A DNA stretch of 64,000 nucleotides from positions 62,001 to 126,000 of the forward strand of contig SWBL01000033.1 of NCBI GenBank assembly GCA_024195585.1, read 5' to 3'. Positions 33,769-45,238 of this stretch are shown here, one piece after another; the stretch's first letter is position 1, and every line of letters begins with the position of its first letter. This stretch comes from Aureobasidium sp. EXF-3400 (Eukaryota > Ascomycota > Dothideomycetes > Dothideales > Saccotheciaceae). The notes beneath the pieces are model-generated. The model searched no databases and was not told the DNA's origin. It saw only the letters and a program-made list of their open reading frames with translations. A program made the translations under genes and the position numbers.

Positions 33769-36700
33769 TCACTTCACATCATCATCCAAATCCTCCTTAA
33801 CCTCATCAGTATCAAAAAACCTAACACTCCTTCCCGTCTGCTGTGCCGCAGTTCCATTCAATCCAAAGCCAGCTGCTCCCCCTCCAAACCTCGTTCTTCT
33901 GAATGTAGCAGGAGTAAAACTTTCTTCAGCTAAACCAACACCACCACCACTTCCAGTTGAACTGCCATAACCACCTTTCCTCATTTTACGTTCAAAGGGC
34001 GTGACTATGGGTGTTTTGACATCATTGTTGTTTCGTGTAGGTGCAGGGGTAGTGGAAACGACGACTTCTCTACGCGTGGGTTTGGCTGATGGGATAGCGG
34101 AGAGGGCTTTTACTCGTTGGCTTCGTTTACTGGGTGTGCGAGCCATGTAGCCAGGAACTGGTGTCGATGTTAATGCACTGTCGAAGCGTTGAGGTGCGGG
34201 TGGTTGCGCTTGAAACTGTGGCTGTGGTCGGTTCATGACCTCCCTCATCACGTCAAAAGATGTCCATTCCTCGGCGCGATGAGTGGCGCCAAAGTCCATT
34301 TCTTCAACATCTGATTCTTCCTCGTCACCGTCGAGAAGGGGGGCAAGCCTGCTCCGTGCTGACAACGGAGCAGGAGTCTTACGCGCTGACGGCAATCTGA
34401 GACTGCTGAAGAGATTCGAAGACGGTGGGAGAGAGACCGGAACAGGTGTAGGAGCTATGGCCGGTGATGGGGCTTTGGTGGGAGATTCGGGTACATCATC
34501 TTGCTGAGTGTCGAGTGGCAGCGGCAGAGTTCTGGCAGCCCTTCGCCTTGAAGCCTGCTCAGCCCAATACCTCAACATGTTCCTACGATGTTGCTGCGAA
34601 TTACGTTGTTCAAGCGCCGCCGCAGAGTCCAGATTACGTCGATGACAGAAGAGTGCCCACTTGAGTTTCTTGAGGGTGCCAGTAGCGAGCACATCAACGG
34701 TTTGAGCGCGGAGTGTCAGAGCTTGCGCATGATGCAACAAGACTTCTTGGCCCTTTGATACCAAGGTGGCAACTGTGCGGAGGAAGAGAAGGCGCGCAGA
34801 GAATTCTTCAGCTTGTATCGAGAGCTGGTTGTTTTGTTGAGTCCTGTCACGCCATAAGCTGAAGATGGTTGTGCCAGCGTTGATGTGCCTGTTGTTGGCA
34901 TGTTCGACAGCAGTGGCATTGAGTCGAGTGACAACGCTAGCTCTTTCTCTCCAAACTGCAAAGCAATCACGAACCATACGTAGCTTGACACGCCCTCGTA
35001 TCTGAACATAGGCATCTCTGCGTTTGTTACGCTGTGCTTGGGACGTAGCATCCTTCCACTTTTTGATGGTGCCGTTGGCCAAACAGTAAAATCTAGCATC
35101 TTTTGACCAGCGATCTAGCTTCATCAAATGCTTTGTTCGTTGAGTCCAGATTGGCAATACAGCGTTCATAACGCGCGTATTTCTGAACTCAACTGCTTGT
35201 CGTTCCATCATTTCCTCTGCCCGTGAGATGCCATGGAACCTCAGCATCACAGAGGCCAGCGTTCGCCTACGCTTGTGTTCCTTGAAAATCATGGCTGCTT
35301 CTTCGAGGTGGAAACGCTGCTCAACCAGTCTCAAGCTCAAGGTCTGCAATGCACGTTCTTGAAGTTTGCTGTCCATGACACGTCGGAAGAGAGCAAGTCG
35401 TGACTGCAAGACCCACTTGTAGAGGTTCTCGAGTACCACTCTGTCATCGATCTTCGTAATGAGTGCGCGAGCTCGCAGATTGTCATTCCAGTTCGTCCAA
35501 GCATTTTGGAGGATGCGTTGCCGATCGGCAGCGTCGGCTTGCTGGGAAAGTTGAGCGTTGAGTTGCCAGACAGAGACAGCTGTAGTAAGCAGTCGTCTCG
35601 ATACAACAGTAGACATCTCTTTCGAAGCATGCCCCAACTTGGATTCCTGTACCATATGATGGAAGCAATTGTTGATCAAACTTGTTCGATGGAGCTCCTC
35701 CGCGCTTCGATTCAACGACTGGATGGTAGTCTTGCGAGCAATCAGGGTACCGAAAGTCTTTTTGAGAAGATTGGTGTTCCGCATGTTTTTTGCAGCAACT
35801 CCGTGCTGTCGAAGTCGAATCACAGCACCCGTCAGGCGATGCAGACAAGACTTTTTGGCACGATAGTCATGCCAGACAGGAGCTTTGCGCTCACAGAAGG
35901 CCCAGAACCACTGCCACCAAACCCTTCGAACGAGATTCTCTTCATATACAGCGACAGCACGCTCATTGTCAACGGCTTTGCGAGCAGCATTTGTTCTCCA
36001 AACAGAAAACCACTTGCGCAGACCCAAGCGACGACACTTGAGGTCATTGACGGCTGTAATGTCACGCCAGGCATTGAAGTAGCGGGTGCGCAGAATGTGT
36101 CTCCTAGCAACAGACGTTCTGGCGACCTCGTCACTCGTAGACTGTGCCCAATGTGTAAAAGCCTTGTTAAGGAGGAAGAGGTCTCGTGCACGGGTTGCCC
36201 TGCGCTCGTATTGCTCGAAGAATTGTTCTGTTTCGACAGCCTGGCGTCTATCTAGTAGTTTAGCAGCCCAGATGCTGAGAGCTTGAGTCTTGAGTAGCCG
36301 CTGGTCGTGATTCTGAGCAATGCGACCCATGTGTTGGATTCGGGATGACTCCAAGGATAGCTGGTGAAGGCATCGGCGTGCAGTCTTGATCTGAGAAGTA
36401 TGATGAAAGGCTTCGGCTCCGTAGGTCAGCTCGGCTTCGAGAGGTTCGATATGCTGAGGTGCAGCTGGATAGTGCGATGGCAAGACTGGCGGAGAGCTAG
36501 GTATATCGGACTCGGTCTCGTCGTCTGCCAGACCATTCTGATAGTCAAGAGGGAGTTGATGACGAGGCCAGAGTTCAGGAGCTGGTGGTCTGGTGGCCCT
36601 GACACTGCCTTGTGTCGACAGAGAACGGCTTCTACGCTGCTGCGTCGGAGGCTGGGCGTCGACTCTGCCTCGAGACGGCACTCCGTTAGAGACACGCGGC

Positions 36701-37282
36701 GCATTGATCGAGGGGCCTTGTCTGCGCGACAGGTCGTCCAACGAAGCACGCGGACTGTGTGCAGAACGCGCAGGGTCGAGTCGTCCACCACTGAGCCAAG
36801 TCTCATCCAACCTGGTATCATTGAAGCTTGCCCTTCGACCTCTTGTCGCACTACTCTGGCCTAGCTCTTGCGTCGATCGAACATTATCTGGAGACAAGTC
36901 GGCTTCCTCATCTTCTATAGCATCTTGATCGTCCTGTACAACAATGTGAATATCCAGTTTGGCGAGCAGTTTGCGCAACCTGAACATCAAGGATCGGGTG
37001 TTGTGCGAGGCACCTTCGCCCAGTCGCAAGACATAGCGAAAGAAGCGCTGATCATGTTCTTGAGCGATTTCGTGTTCTGCAAGGACTTTGTCGTATGCGG
37101 CGAAGAGGGCTTTGACGGGAGGGTGTGATGATTGTTGGGCGTCGCTGACAATCTGGAAGAGGATGTTGATGTCTGTAGGAATACAGTCAGCCTACAAAAA
37201 AATAAAAAATTGACGTGATTGGGAGATAACGACCTTGGTCACTCAAGGGCGGCAACTCCTCAATGGACGACGAGTCTGGCAT
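33769..37282 (-). CDS. SFI1: SFI1-family spindle pole body/centrin-binding protein
   Basis: Two exons, 37282-37234 and 37172-33769 (61-nt intron), 1150 residues. The first exon encodes MPDSSSIEELPPLSDQ and joins to DINILFQIVSDAQ, a typical fungal Sfi1 N-terminus; the donor GTCGTT is weak but the branch site CTGAC is good. From about residue 315 to 885 there is a tandem series of helices with a conserved Trp pattern (FTHWAQ, FNAWRD, FSVWRT, IFSLWRD, LRYWAEQ), the Sfi1 repeat that binds one centrin (Cdc31) each. The N-terminal 300 residues and the tail are disordered, Ser/Pro/Arg-rich. Sfi1 filaments form the half-bridge and control spindle pole body duplication. Confidence 0.88.
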
Positions 37283-37648
37283 CCGGCTCGTATAATGTTG
37301 ATGCTACTGACGCGTTTCGTTTCGGTCGTCTATACCGGCGCTGTGTCGATGGCGGAGACGGCATTCGCGCGTTCGTGTAATTCGTGAAAGCGTGTCGATA
37401 AATCATACAATGTTGGGAATTCGTAACATGCTCATTGATTGCAAAAAGAATGTAAGCACAGAGACACAAGTCTTGTTGTTGTCACAAGGAAAGTGCTGAT
37501 GGACCGAGACGCGACTTTCACATGCACCTCAGCCCTCGGTTGCTTCCGATGACCGCCTTTTCGAGTCAATGACATCGCCAATTGCTTGCTGCATCTCTAC
37601 CAAACGCCGCCTTCGAATATCCTACAACCAGTTCATCGCATTACAATC
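37283..37648. other. divergent promoter region
   Basis: A 366-bp stretch between the divergent start codons of SFI1 and the NDUFAF8-like gene. No specific site recognised. Confidence 0.4.
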
Positions 37649-37938
37649 ATGTCGACTCCCAGAGCGAAGCCCCTTGAGAAGTTCATTACAGCAACTTCAA
37701 AATGCACACTTGAGGTTTGCCACCCTCTGACCCATCCTGAGTTGCCAATTCTGATCTCATACCAGGGCGCCTCATATGGCAAATGCATCGTTGCAGAATA
37801 CCAGAACGTTCGCAAGGACATGTGTGCAAAGGAGTTCATGCAACTAAAAAACTGCTATTTAGTGAGCTTGGTTTATGCTTCACAGGAGCGGCGATGCTAA
37901 CAAGCTTCTCACAGGCAGCAGCAGGCAGGAAACGATGA
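37649..37938 (+). CDS. small Cys-motif protein, NDUFAF8-like complex I assembly factor
   Basis: Two exons, 37649-37861 and 37915-37938 (53-nt intron with CTAAC branch site), 78 residues. The last exon is only 24 nt and encodes AAAGRKR. The protein has YGKCIVAEYQNVRKDMC and CAKEFMQLKNC; the latter is a CX9C pair. Spacing and the YGxC, KDxCxxEFxxLxxC pattern match human NDUFAF8 (C17orf89), a mitochondrial partner of NDUFAF5 in complex I assembly. Import would use the Mia40 route. It is convergent with the isoleucyl-tRNA synthetase gene, 120 bp away. Identification rests on the pattern alone. Confidence 0.72.
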
Positions 37939-38058
37939 TAGCATAACCACGAAACAATCAAATTCATTGAAATCAGCTTTTGTCTTTCACTCATATCTCT
38001 GACCTAGTATTCTACGAATTTGAATCAGTCAACACTTTTTCATCCTGCAAACATTCTA

Positions 38059-41000
38059 TCATAGCTTGAACAGCATCAACTTGACAAGCACATCTCTAAC
38101 ATTGGCATCCTCTTCCGCCAATGCTCCCTCAGTGGTGGCGTCCTCGCGTTGGATCTCTCCCTGGATAGCCTTGTCAAACAGTGACTTTTGCTCCTTGAAC
38201 ATGCTGTCAACCTCGTTATTGTCGTCCTTGACAACCTTGTAGACCATGCGCACGTCATCTGTGGGTACGAGTCCGGCGCTCTTGCGCAGACGTTGTACTC
38301 TGTTGACAAACTCTCTGGCCATACCTTCTTGTGCGAGCTCGGGGTATGCAAAGCTGTCGAGGATGACAAGGCAGTTGTCGTCAACGGCAACCTCGAGATG
38401 CTTTGTCTCGGGTGTTTGTTGAATGCCACGCTGCACTCTGAGGTCCTCGCTTGAGAGATGGCAGCCCTCAATGGTGATCTCGCCACTTGACATAAAGGAC
38501 TTGATGTCGGTAGACGAAAGGTTGGGAATGGCCTTCTTGATCTTAGCTGCGTCCTTCTTGAACTTGATACCCAATGACTTGACATCAGCAAGGGCTGAGT
38601 ATTGCACGTGGTACTTCTCCTCGTCACTGCTGAGAACAAGGTCGCGGATGTTGAGTTCCTCGACAATGTATGACTCGAGACTCTTGACATCCTCGAGGTA
38701 TTGAGGGTCAGAGTGGATGACAACCAATGACTTGAGAGGAGTCTTGAGGGAGACAGTTCTTCTCTCACGGCAAAGACGACCCTGCTCAATGACGACTTGC
38801 ATGCGCTTGACACGTCTCTCGACAACTTCGTCGAAAAGTTCCTCACGAACCTCGGGGTAAGGAAGGAAATGTACTGAACGCATATCCTCGTAGTGCATGC
38901 TCTCGGGAATGTGCTTGGAGATGCGCTGGTAGATGTTGTCGGTGATGAAGGGGACGAAGGGAGCGAGTCCTCTAACCATGGTGTAGATGACCTCGAAGAG
39001 AGTGTTGAGAGCGTGGATAGCGTCGTCCTGACCGCTCTCACCCTTCAGACGTCTACGGTTGAAGCGAATGTACCAATTTGTGGTGTTGTCGATCAACTCG
39101 AGGAGACGGGGCACAACGGTGTACAGACGGTATACTGACATCTCGTTGTTGACAAACTTGAGCAGAGACTGGCAAGAAGCGAGGATCCACTTGTCCATGA
39201 CGTTGGTATTCTTGACCTCGAGCGAAGTGTCGTACATGAAGTCAATGTCAGCCTGCTTCTTGAGAAGAGCAACCTGCTGCTCGAAGAAGTTGTAACTGTT
39301 CCAGAGAGGGAGAATGACACTTGAAACGATCTGCTTGACGCCCTGCTCCTGGAAGCGCAGAGGCTCAGCGCGAACGACAGGAGAGTTGATCATGTACAGA
39401 CGCAGAGGATCGGAACCGTACTTGTCCATGATCAGGTTGGGGTCGGGGTAGTTCTTGAGCGACTTGGACATCTTCTTACCATCCTCAGCAAGGACAATAC
39501 CGTTGACGACACAGTTCTTGTAAGGGAAAGTGTCGAACAGGAAGGTACCAAGAAGAGACATGGTGTAGAACCAACCGCGAGTTTGGTCGAGACCCTCAGC
39601 GATGAAGTCACCAGGGAACTTATCCATGAAGGTGTCCTTGTTCTCGAAGGGGTAGTGCTGGGATGCGTAAGGCATGCTGCCCGACTCGAACCAACAGTCG
39701 AAGACTTCCTCAATACGACGAAGCTCACCGTTGCCTTGCTTGCTAGGAATGGTGATGCCATCAACGGTGTCTCTGTGAAGGTCCTTGATCTCGCCAGTGT
39801 AGCCACTGAGCTCCTTCAGCTCAGCGATGCTGCCAATACAGACAACCTCTTTGAAGTCGCTGCTGACCCAAAGAGGGATGGGAGTACCCCAGAAGCGGTT
39901 TCTTGAGACGTTCCAGTCTCTTGCCGATGCGAGCCAGTTGTGGAAACGACCATCCTTGACAAAGCCAGGAACCCAGTGAGTCTTCTCGAGGTTCTCGACC
40001 AGCTTGGGAACGACGTGCTCAACCTTGATGAACCACGAAGGAACAGCACGCTGGATGAGAGGAGTCTTTGAGCGAGGGCAGTGAGGGTATCTATGGACAA
40101 TCTGGCTCTTCTTGACGAGACGGCCAGCGTTCTCGAGGTGCTTGATGATGGCCTTGTCGGCAGCCTTGACATGTTGGCCCTCGAAGTCACGGACTTCCTT
40201 GGTGAAGTGGCCTGAAGAGTCCAGGGGGTTAGGGGGAGCACGCTTGTCGTTGATGATACCAGCCTTCCAGGCGACTTGGTAATCGTCTTCACCGAAAGCG
40301 GGAGACTGGTGAACAATACCGACACCCTCGTCGACCTTGACGTATGTGTCGTTGAGCACCTTGAAACCAACACCCTTGAACTCATCCTTGAAGTAGTCGA
40401 ACGGAGGCTCATACTCAACACCGAGCAGCTCAGAACCCTTCATCTTTTCCAGAACAGTGTATTTTGCCTTCTTGGGGTCCTTGTACAGCATCTTGAGACC
40501 AACCTCAAGCAGAATGTACTTCTTGTCCGACTCTTGATCGTGGATCTTGATGTACTCGAAGTCGGGGTGGACACAGAGACCGGTGTGCGAGGGGAGGGTC
40601 CAAGGAGTGGTGGTCCAGGCAAGGAAGTATTCGTTTTCGCGACCGAGGATGGGGAAGTTGACAACGATGGCCGGGTCCGAGACATCACGGTAGTCTTCTT
40701 GAGCCTCAGACTTGCTGAGAGGGGTACCGAGGGCGGTCGAGTAGGGCAGAACCTTTGCGCCGTGGTAGACGAGGTCTTTCTCGTAGAGCTGCTTGAAGAC
40801 CCACCAGCACGACTCCATGAAGGTGGGGTCCATGGTCTGCGCCGTGTCAGCGTCTCGTCGTTCATGCCTTGGACTCAGGCGTGCTCACCTTGTAGTCGTT
40901 GTCAAAGTCGATCCATCTTCCCAGACGTCCAATAACCTTTCTCCACTCTTGAGAGTAGGTCATGACGACCTCGCGACATCTGCGGTTGTACTCTGCAATA

Positions 41001-41442
41001 CCGATCTTCTCAACAGCCTCACGACCGCGAACGCCGAGCTCTTCTTGAAGCTTGTTGTCGATGATCTGCTCAATGGGCACACCTAGACTTTGTCAGACCA
41101 AGCCGTTTGCCGCCGTGAGTTGTGCATGAGACGGACCGTGGGTGTCCCAGCCGAAACGACGCTCGACATGGTGTCCCTTCATAGACCAGTAACGGGGAAT
41201 GATGTCCTTGATGGTAGATGCCAGCAAGTGGCCGTAGTGAGGGGTACCAGTAGCGAAGGGAGGGCCATCGTAGAAGGTGTAGGGCTTCTTTTGGGCCGAC
41301 AATTCGAGTTGTCTTTGGAAAGCATCGATCTCCTACGCTTGGGCGTTAGTCACGGCGATTTGGGTGCGACTAGGGGTTGAGATGGGCGTACGGTCCACTG
41401 GGCGAGGATGCGCTCCTCCTCCTTGGGAAAGTTGACCGCCAT
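38059..41442 (-). CDS. ILS1: cytosolic isoleucyl-tRNA synthetase
   Basis: Four exons: 41442-41392, 41332-41137, 41082-40889 and 40836-38059, 1072 residues, the same length as yeast Ils1. Introns are 52-59 nt. The start MAVNFPKEEERILAQW has no mitochondrial presequence, so this is the cytosolic enzyme. The class I signature HYGH is at residues 49-52 (after YTFYDGPPFATG), the KMSKS loop is at about 600 (GKKMSKSLKNYPDP), and GLDQTRGWFYT and SGSMPYASQHYP are further Ile/Val/Leu signatures. The insertion between them is the CP1 editing domain that hydrolyses Val-tRNA(Ile). The C-terminal anticodon-binding domain starts near MDKWILASCQSL. Confidence 0.96.
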
Positions 41443-41842
41443 GATTATAAATGTTTCCGGTCGTGTGCCCAGAAAGGTGGTGCAATGGTATTCAACTTTT
41501 TTGGCCGCCGCGATGAGTCGCGCGGAGTCACAGAGTGGCATGCAATCCGGGGCAAGTCTTGGCTAAACTTTCCTCCTCCTCCCCTCACTTTCCTCTCACA
41601 ACATCGTCCACTCTTAAGATATCACACAGACGCAATTGAATCCATCAAAATAAGCAGTTCTTTGCAACTAGCAGCTAGACCATAGAGAGCCGATTATATT
41701 ACGACTCTCAGTGGGTGCTTTGAATGAACTGTGCATTTCTGTAGGTATTCACGAGACATACTTTGCACATGAGGAGACCTTGAACTATCATACTTCTGCT
41801 TTACTACGTGCTTGAGCTCGAACTGTTTTTGCAACGTCATAT
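41443..41842. other. intergenic, ILS1 upstream region
   Basis: A 400-bp gap between the ILS1 start and the BTB gene stop, with a pyrimidine-rich patch around 41570-41600. No gene recognised. Confidence 0.4.
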
Positions 41843-42677
41843 CTAGACATTTTTCACAAGCCTGCGGTAGAAAGCATAGAGGAGCTCCGGAATTTTCTTG
41901 ACCGTCATGTTCACTACTTCGTTCTTCGCTATCCAGGGATAACGGCCGAGGGTATCCACAATCACCTGGCGCATTCCCTGCTCCGTCTCGGGCGTACTCA
42001 TGAAGGCAATGACAGCGGCAGTGTCAAAGCCAGCACACGTGTCCTCATAACTCAATTTGAACTTCCTTACGGCCAGAGCTTTCAGTCCGGGCACCTGGTA
42101 CTTGTCTCCCATTGCATACATCTTGGAATGGATGGCTAGTACGCCTTTAGCGACGTTCCCTGGAGTCCAAGTTTTGTGATCGCGGTGCGTAGGGATGTCG
42201 CAAGGATAGTCGTGGTGGTAGAAGTAGTGGATCATGAATTTGACCGCCGTAAAGTCTTCGACATCTAGATCCCACTCGAATTCATTGGGCTGAATGGGAG
42301 CTTTGATCGCTTCCATGTCGCGTCCAGGGTTGCAAGGTAGCGTGACGATTCCAGTTTTGCCTTCTTGAAATGCGTCTGGACGACAAGCTGCTCGGAAGAA
42401 CTCTGCATGAGGGCAGATGATGGCTTTGTGAACATAGTATGTGTCTGGTCCGCATATGATCTTGAAGTCGGAATATGCGCCGTTCTTGTAAAGACTGGGA
42501 GACCGTTAGTCAATTAAGATAATACGCCGCATCCTAGGCAACTCACTCAGAGATTGACAAGGCCAACAGATCTTTGGGCTCCGGTTCGAAAGGCTCGTCC
42601 TCGGAGTAACGACCCTCCGCATAGAACTCTTGGACAGAATCCTCCTCTTGAGAGGGCTCTTCATCTTGGGACGACAT
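41843..42677 (-). CDS. BTB/POZ domain protein
   Basis: Two exons, 42677-42547 and 42494-41843 (52-nt intron), 260 residues. The N-terminus is acidic (MSSQDEEPSQEEDSV). Splicing restores LLALSISDLYKNGAYSDFKI and then the BTB core ICGPDTYYVHKAIICPHAEFF at about residues 50-75. The BTB fold continues through FTAVKFMIHYFYHHDY. The C-terminal helices (AIHSKMYAMGDKYQVPGLKALA) are typical of the large expanded fungal BTB family. Such proteins dimerise and may act as Cullin-3 adaptors, but no specific role can be given. The frame is open upstream to 42860, but ATG 42677 lies in a better context at the start of the conserved part. Confidence 0.82.
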
Positions 42678-43060
42678 GGTGTGCGTATGAGACTCTGTTG
42701 GATAATTGGTGCGAGATTCGGATGGAAAAAAGTTGTCGAGGTTATTTGTGAAGAGGAGTTTGTCTGCTTGTGAGTGATTGTCCCATTTTGACGCATTCAC
42801 AGAAAAGTGAAAGCAAGCAAGCGTCATTGCTAGATGGCTTGCTACTTGCTTCGCTCTCATTTGACACTTATGCTCCTGCCCAACTCACTGGCGATTCACG
42901 CTTGCAGTCTAAAATCTTTCTCGTCAATTCATGTGACAATACACACACAATGCTCTCAAGAAACAAAACAATACCACCAAGCGGGTTCACTCCTCATGTC
43001 CCTCTACATCTCATTCACTAGTCTATATACTCATCTCAAGATCCCCTTTTCACTGTAATC
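42678..43060. other. intergenic, no gene seen
   Basis: A 383-bp stretch upstream of the BTB gene, up to the tRNA-like sequence. Nothing recognised. Confidence 0.4.
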
Positions 43061-43142
43061 GGCTGAGTGGTGTAACGGCTTACACTCACGCCTTTGACCA
43101 ATGCGGTAATAAAACCACCGTTCAAACCCCTCCGTGTACGCC
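43061..43142 (+). pseudogene. degenerate tRNA-Gln(TTG)-like sequence
   Basis: A perfect A-box (TGGTGTAACGG, 43068-43078) and a matching B-box (GTTCAAACC, from 43130) are spaced as in a tRNA. The D arm folds (GTGT/ACAC) and the anticodon loop would be CTTTGAC (anticodon TTG). The acceptor and T stems do not pair, and the anticodon stem pairs only in part. It looks like a decayed tRNA gene or a tRNA-derived element rather than a working tRNA. Confidence 0.35.
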
Positions 43143-43324
43143 TTAATCCATGTTATCAGCCATATGTCCGGCATCTGGTGGCTAAGATCAAGGGATGAGG
43201 ACGGGAGTTTTTCCAAAGAGCTTAGGCTCTGGTTTTTTTGCTGGTTGTTGTTTTGACTTGCGTTGCTCATTGTCACGCGCAAAGATCTTTGCACACAAGG
43301 AGTAAGAAAATCATGACATTGCTA

Positions 43325-45238
43325 TCAGTGCAGACGCGGCGTCGGAGGCAGCCCCAGCTCATATATATCGCGCTGTTCTCTCCTCACAGGTCTAGACAAA
43401 CTCTCCCAAGGCAACTCTTGAGCTTCTCGAATACCTGGCATCTCTGCAATCTGGTAGGAGTAACCTTGATTGCGCTCGGTGGGACGAGATGTGAAAGGTG
43501 GTGGTGGCGTAAGAGCCCGCGTGAGAGAGTCGATTGACACGTCTTCGTCAGTCTTGAAGGATTCGCGACGGTTGATGAGGAGAATATCTTTGTCGGCTTT
43601 CTGCTTTCTTCGCCTCCTGGTCATGCAGATGATTATGCCGGCGATGAGTGCGACGAGTCCCACACCACCGCCGACAGCAATACCAACTATAGCGGCTGTG
43701 GATAGGCTTTGGTTTTGATGGGATGTAGTTTGGGCCGAGCTGTCTGGCGAAGACGGGGCTGTGGAGTGCGGTGTTGTGGAAGCCGATGGAAGAGGTTTCC
43801 AATGATTTGACCAAGACTGAGCAAAGTAGTTCTTCTTTGTGCCATCGTAAACCTCAAGATCGGTAGCGTCGTCTGCAATGTTCTTGCCCTCGGATCCCAA
43901 TCCTGCGTTCGAGTCACCTGGACCAGGAGCTTGCGCAAGCCATCCGATGTTCGTATTCGTGTTCCAGCCGAGGAAAGCACCTTGCAGGAATGCACGACCA
44001 AGAGCGTATCGAATACCGTTGTCAGCATTAGGTATCGTAGGCTGGCAAGGGAAATATTGGACTGGAGAAGATACGATCGGGGAGGTGAGAGTGAGGTTGA
44101 GCAATGCAAACGGTATCTTAATGTTAATGTTGTCCAAATCGCCAGGAGCTGGTGGGAAGATAAAGCTCAGATATGAAGGCGAGCTGATAACTTCTTGATA
44201 AAGAGGGTCAGAAATGTTCCAGAGATAGTATTTGGTTACTTGGTCGAAGTAGATTGGCAGCAATTTGACCAGCCCTTCGCATGTTTGCGGTGGAAGATAG
44301 AGAGAAGGCGAATGCGGTACGATCTCCACATTAACTTTCTGATTGATGCCGTCGGACAATAACAGCCCAGTCTTGTTCTGGAAAGAGAAAGGACTACCTC
44401 CTGTTTCGACTCCGATTCCAATATCGAGTAACGTCGGGTTCTGACTGCTCTAGGTAGTATACGGACCTATTACTCTTCCTTTGTCGTAACCGCCAAAATA
44501 TAGTGATCCGGGATAGTCGAAAGCAGCAGATCCGATGTACAACCCATAAGAGTAGGAAGGTATGATACTCTGGTTGTAGAGGTAACCCGCTGGTATCCAA
44601 GCGCTAGCGTAACCTGCCGAACTATTCGTTGCATTGTTTGCAACATGTATCTCCATCGATTTGTCATTTGGTCCAGTGTTGAGCGCAAGCAGTCCAAGCG
44701 GTGGGTCGGCTTCCACACCATTAGTATATGTGACTATGTCCCGGCCTGTCGGCGATCCCCCTATTCCATAGCTGACCAAGTTGGCTTGGTATACTGTCTG
44801 ATCACCTAGTGTGATTGCCTGTGCGAGAATGTGGCCTGCAAAGTGGGTGTTGGTGGTGTTGTCAGTGAAGTCCGGCTGATAGTCGATTCCCATGCTGAAG
44901 TCTTGTTCGATCACAGGATCTGTGCCTCGATCACAGGTTGGTGACCATGTGTCGCCCTTATCACAGAGCATTTGGAGTGGGTTACAGGTTACATTATAGG
45001 GTATGAACGTGCTCCAAGTGCTCCCAGGGAAGAGGTCGACCTGTACTTGTTGTGTCTCGATAGGTGTCGAATTCTTCAGCCCACCAACGTTGACAGTGAG
45101 GGCGTTCCAAGGTCCGTCTGGTCCCCACGTACGCTGGCTCCAGTCGATTGCAATATAGCTCTGAGCGTTAGTGCGTTGTAAGAAGAGAAAAACAAATCCG
45201 AAACTGGCAAAGATGCCGTGGCCGTTAGTCGTCAGCAT
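43325..45238 (-). CDS. peptidase A1-like type I membrane protein, interrupted by an in-frame TAG
   Basis: From ATG 45238 the same frame runs to 43325 (638 codons) but is broken by one TAG at 44452-44450, codon 263. Before it are a signal peptide (FASFGFVFLFLQRTNAQS) and the first half of an aspartic-protease-like fold (WNALTVNVGG, DLFPGSTWSTF, SLYFGGYDKGRVIGPYTT). After it the fold continues without shift (NPTLLDIGIGVETGGSPFSF), then come a Ser/Pro stalk, one transmembrane helix (AIVGIAVGGGVGLVALIAGI) and a basic cytosolic tail. The catalytic DTG motifs are replaced by FPGS and DIGIG, so activity is unlikely. No intron removing the stop keeps both the frame and the conserved GGYDKG region. 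It may be a pseudogene, a null allele or a sequencing error. Confidence 0.7.

Noticed and set aside
35506..36255. 249-codon plus-strand frame inside SFI1
   Set aside because: Overlaps the Trp-repeat region of SFI1, which is conserved; no domain of its own.
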